Shown here one piece after another: positions 63,991 through 64,000 of a DNA stretch of 64,000 nt (positions within the stretch are counted from its first letter, which is position 1; every line of letters begins with the position of its first letter). The position numbers and the translations under genes were made by a program. The notes under the pieces were generated by a model, which saw nothing but the letters and a program-made list of their open reading frames with translations, was not told where the DNA came from and searched no databases. The stretch comes from Paramacrobiotus metropolitanus. Lineage: Eukaryota > Tardigrada > Eutardigrada > Parachela > Macrobiotidae. The DNA is taken from assembly GCF_019649055.1 (NCBI RefSeq), contig NW_026570500.1:31619-95618 (forward strand). Reading direction: 5' to 3'.

Positions 63991-64000
63991 GCTTGCTTGG

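Larger units (their letters stand above)
33508..64000 (-). mobile_element. giant Ty3/gypsy retroelement (about 26 kb net, right end outside the window)
   Basis: Reading leftwards, the minus strand carries Gag (64.0-60.1 kb), protease (60.2-59.58), RT, RNase H and integrase (59.58-53.35), ORF2 (53.18-39.55) and ORF3 (39.30-37.16), then 3.6 kb of noncoding DNA. The domain order PR-RT-RH-IN and the YIDD and D,D,E signatures are Ty3/gypsy. Usual members are 4 to 10 kb, so this is several times larger even after subtracting the nested 4.5-kb element. Base composition, abundant GGTCGG/CCGACC and shared hairpins tie the noncoding part to the coding part. The left border near 33508 (TGTGCTGG, where GC rises) is inferred from composition; the LTRs cannot be verified because the 5' end lies beyond 64000. 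Frameshifts and three in-frame TAA codons show this copy is not intact as written. Confidence 0.85.

Overview
The window is eukaryotic and most likely comes from an invertebrate animal. The evidence is short GT-AG introns (70 to 103 nt with TTTGCAG-type acceptors) in the two genes near the left edge, an F-box-like protein, AT-richer intergenic DNA full of decayed Ty3/gypsy fragments and MITE-like elements, and no bacterial operon structure. I cannot name the species.

Layout. At 1-3.6 kb are three minus-strand host genes: the first 31 codons of an acidic protein cut by the window edge, a two-exon F-box-like gene, and a three-exon nuclear coiled-coil gene with one frameshift. At 3.7-4.35 kb is a degenerate array of about 28-nt units. 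From 4.4 to 33.5 kb the DNA is gene-poor. It holds decayed Ty3/gypsy RT, RNase H and Gag pieces in both orientations, two non-autonomous elements with terminal inverted repeats (6.8 and 13.9 kb), a perfect 45-nt palindrome (10.9 kb), several unidentified ORF remnants, a GATCG/GCGACA repeat region (29.3-29.96 kb) directly upstream of an unrecognised gene with two tandem Cys-containing domains (30.3-31.3 kb), and an LTR-like block with a TATA box (31.5-31.8 kb).

From about 33.5 kb to the right edge, nearly everything belongs to one giant minus-strand Ty3/gypsy retroelement. After removing a nested insertion it spans about 26 kb and is still open at the right edge. In its own 5'-to-3' order it has a Gag with a coiled coil, a Q/Y/G-rich stretch and a CCHC knuckle; an aspartic protease; RT, RNase H and integrase; then two large extra ORFs. 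ORF2 is about 3,000 codons of repeated helical-hairpin modules and disordered segments. ORF3 is about 715 codons. Each extra ORF starts just after a good splice acceptor, so spliced subgenomic messages are likely. A 3.6-kb GC-rich noncoding 3' region follows.

The most unusual signal is a family of short hairpins spread over the giant element, in the noncoding 3' region and inside its ORFs. The loop is nearly constant (TTCTGTG/TTATGTG on the plus strand), the stem varies with compensatory changes, and all four Watson-Crick pairs occur at the same stem position. Two longer hairpins and a second loop family (ACGGTCTGC) behave the same way.

A 4,495-bp plus-strand Ty3/gypsy element with two identical 110-bp LTRs and a 5-bp target duplication (AGTCC) has inserted into ORF2. 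Frameshifts are common in both retroelements and occur once in a host gene, so part of the breakage may come from assembly indels and not decay.
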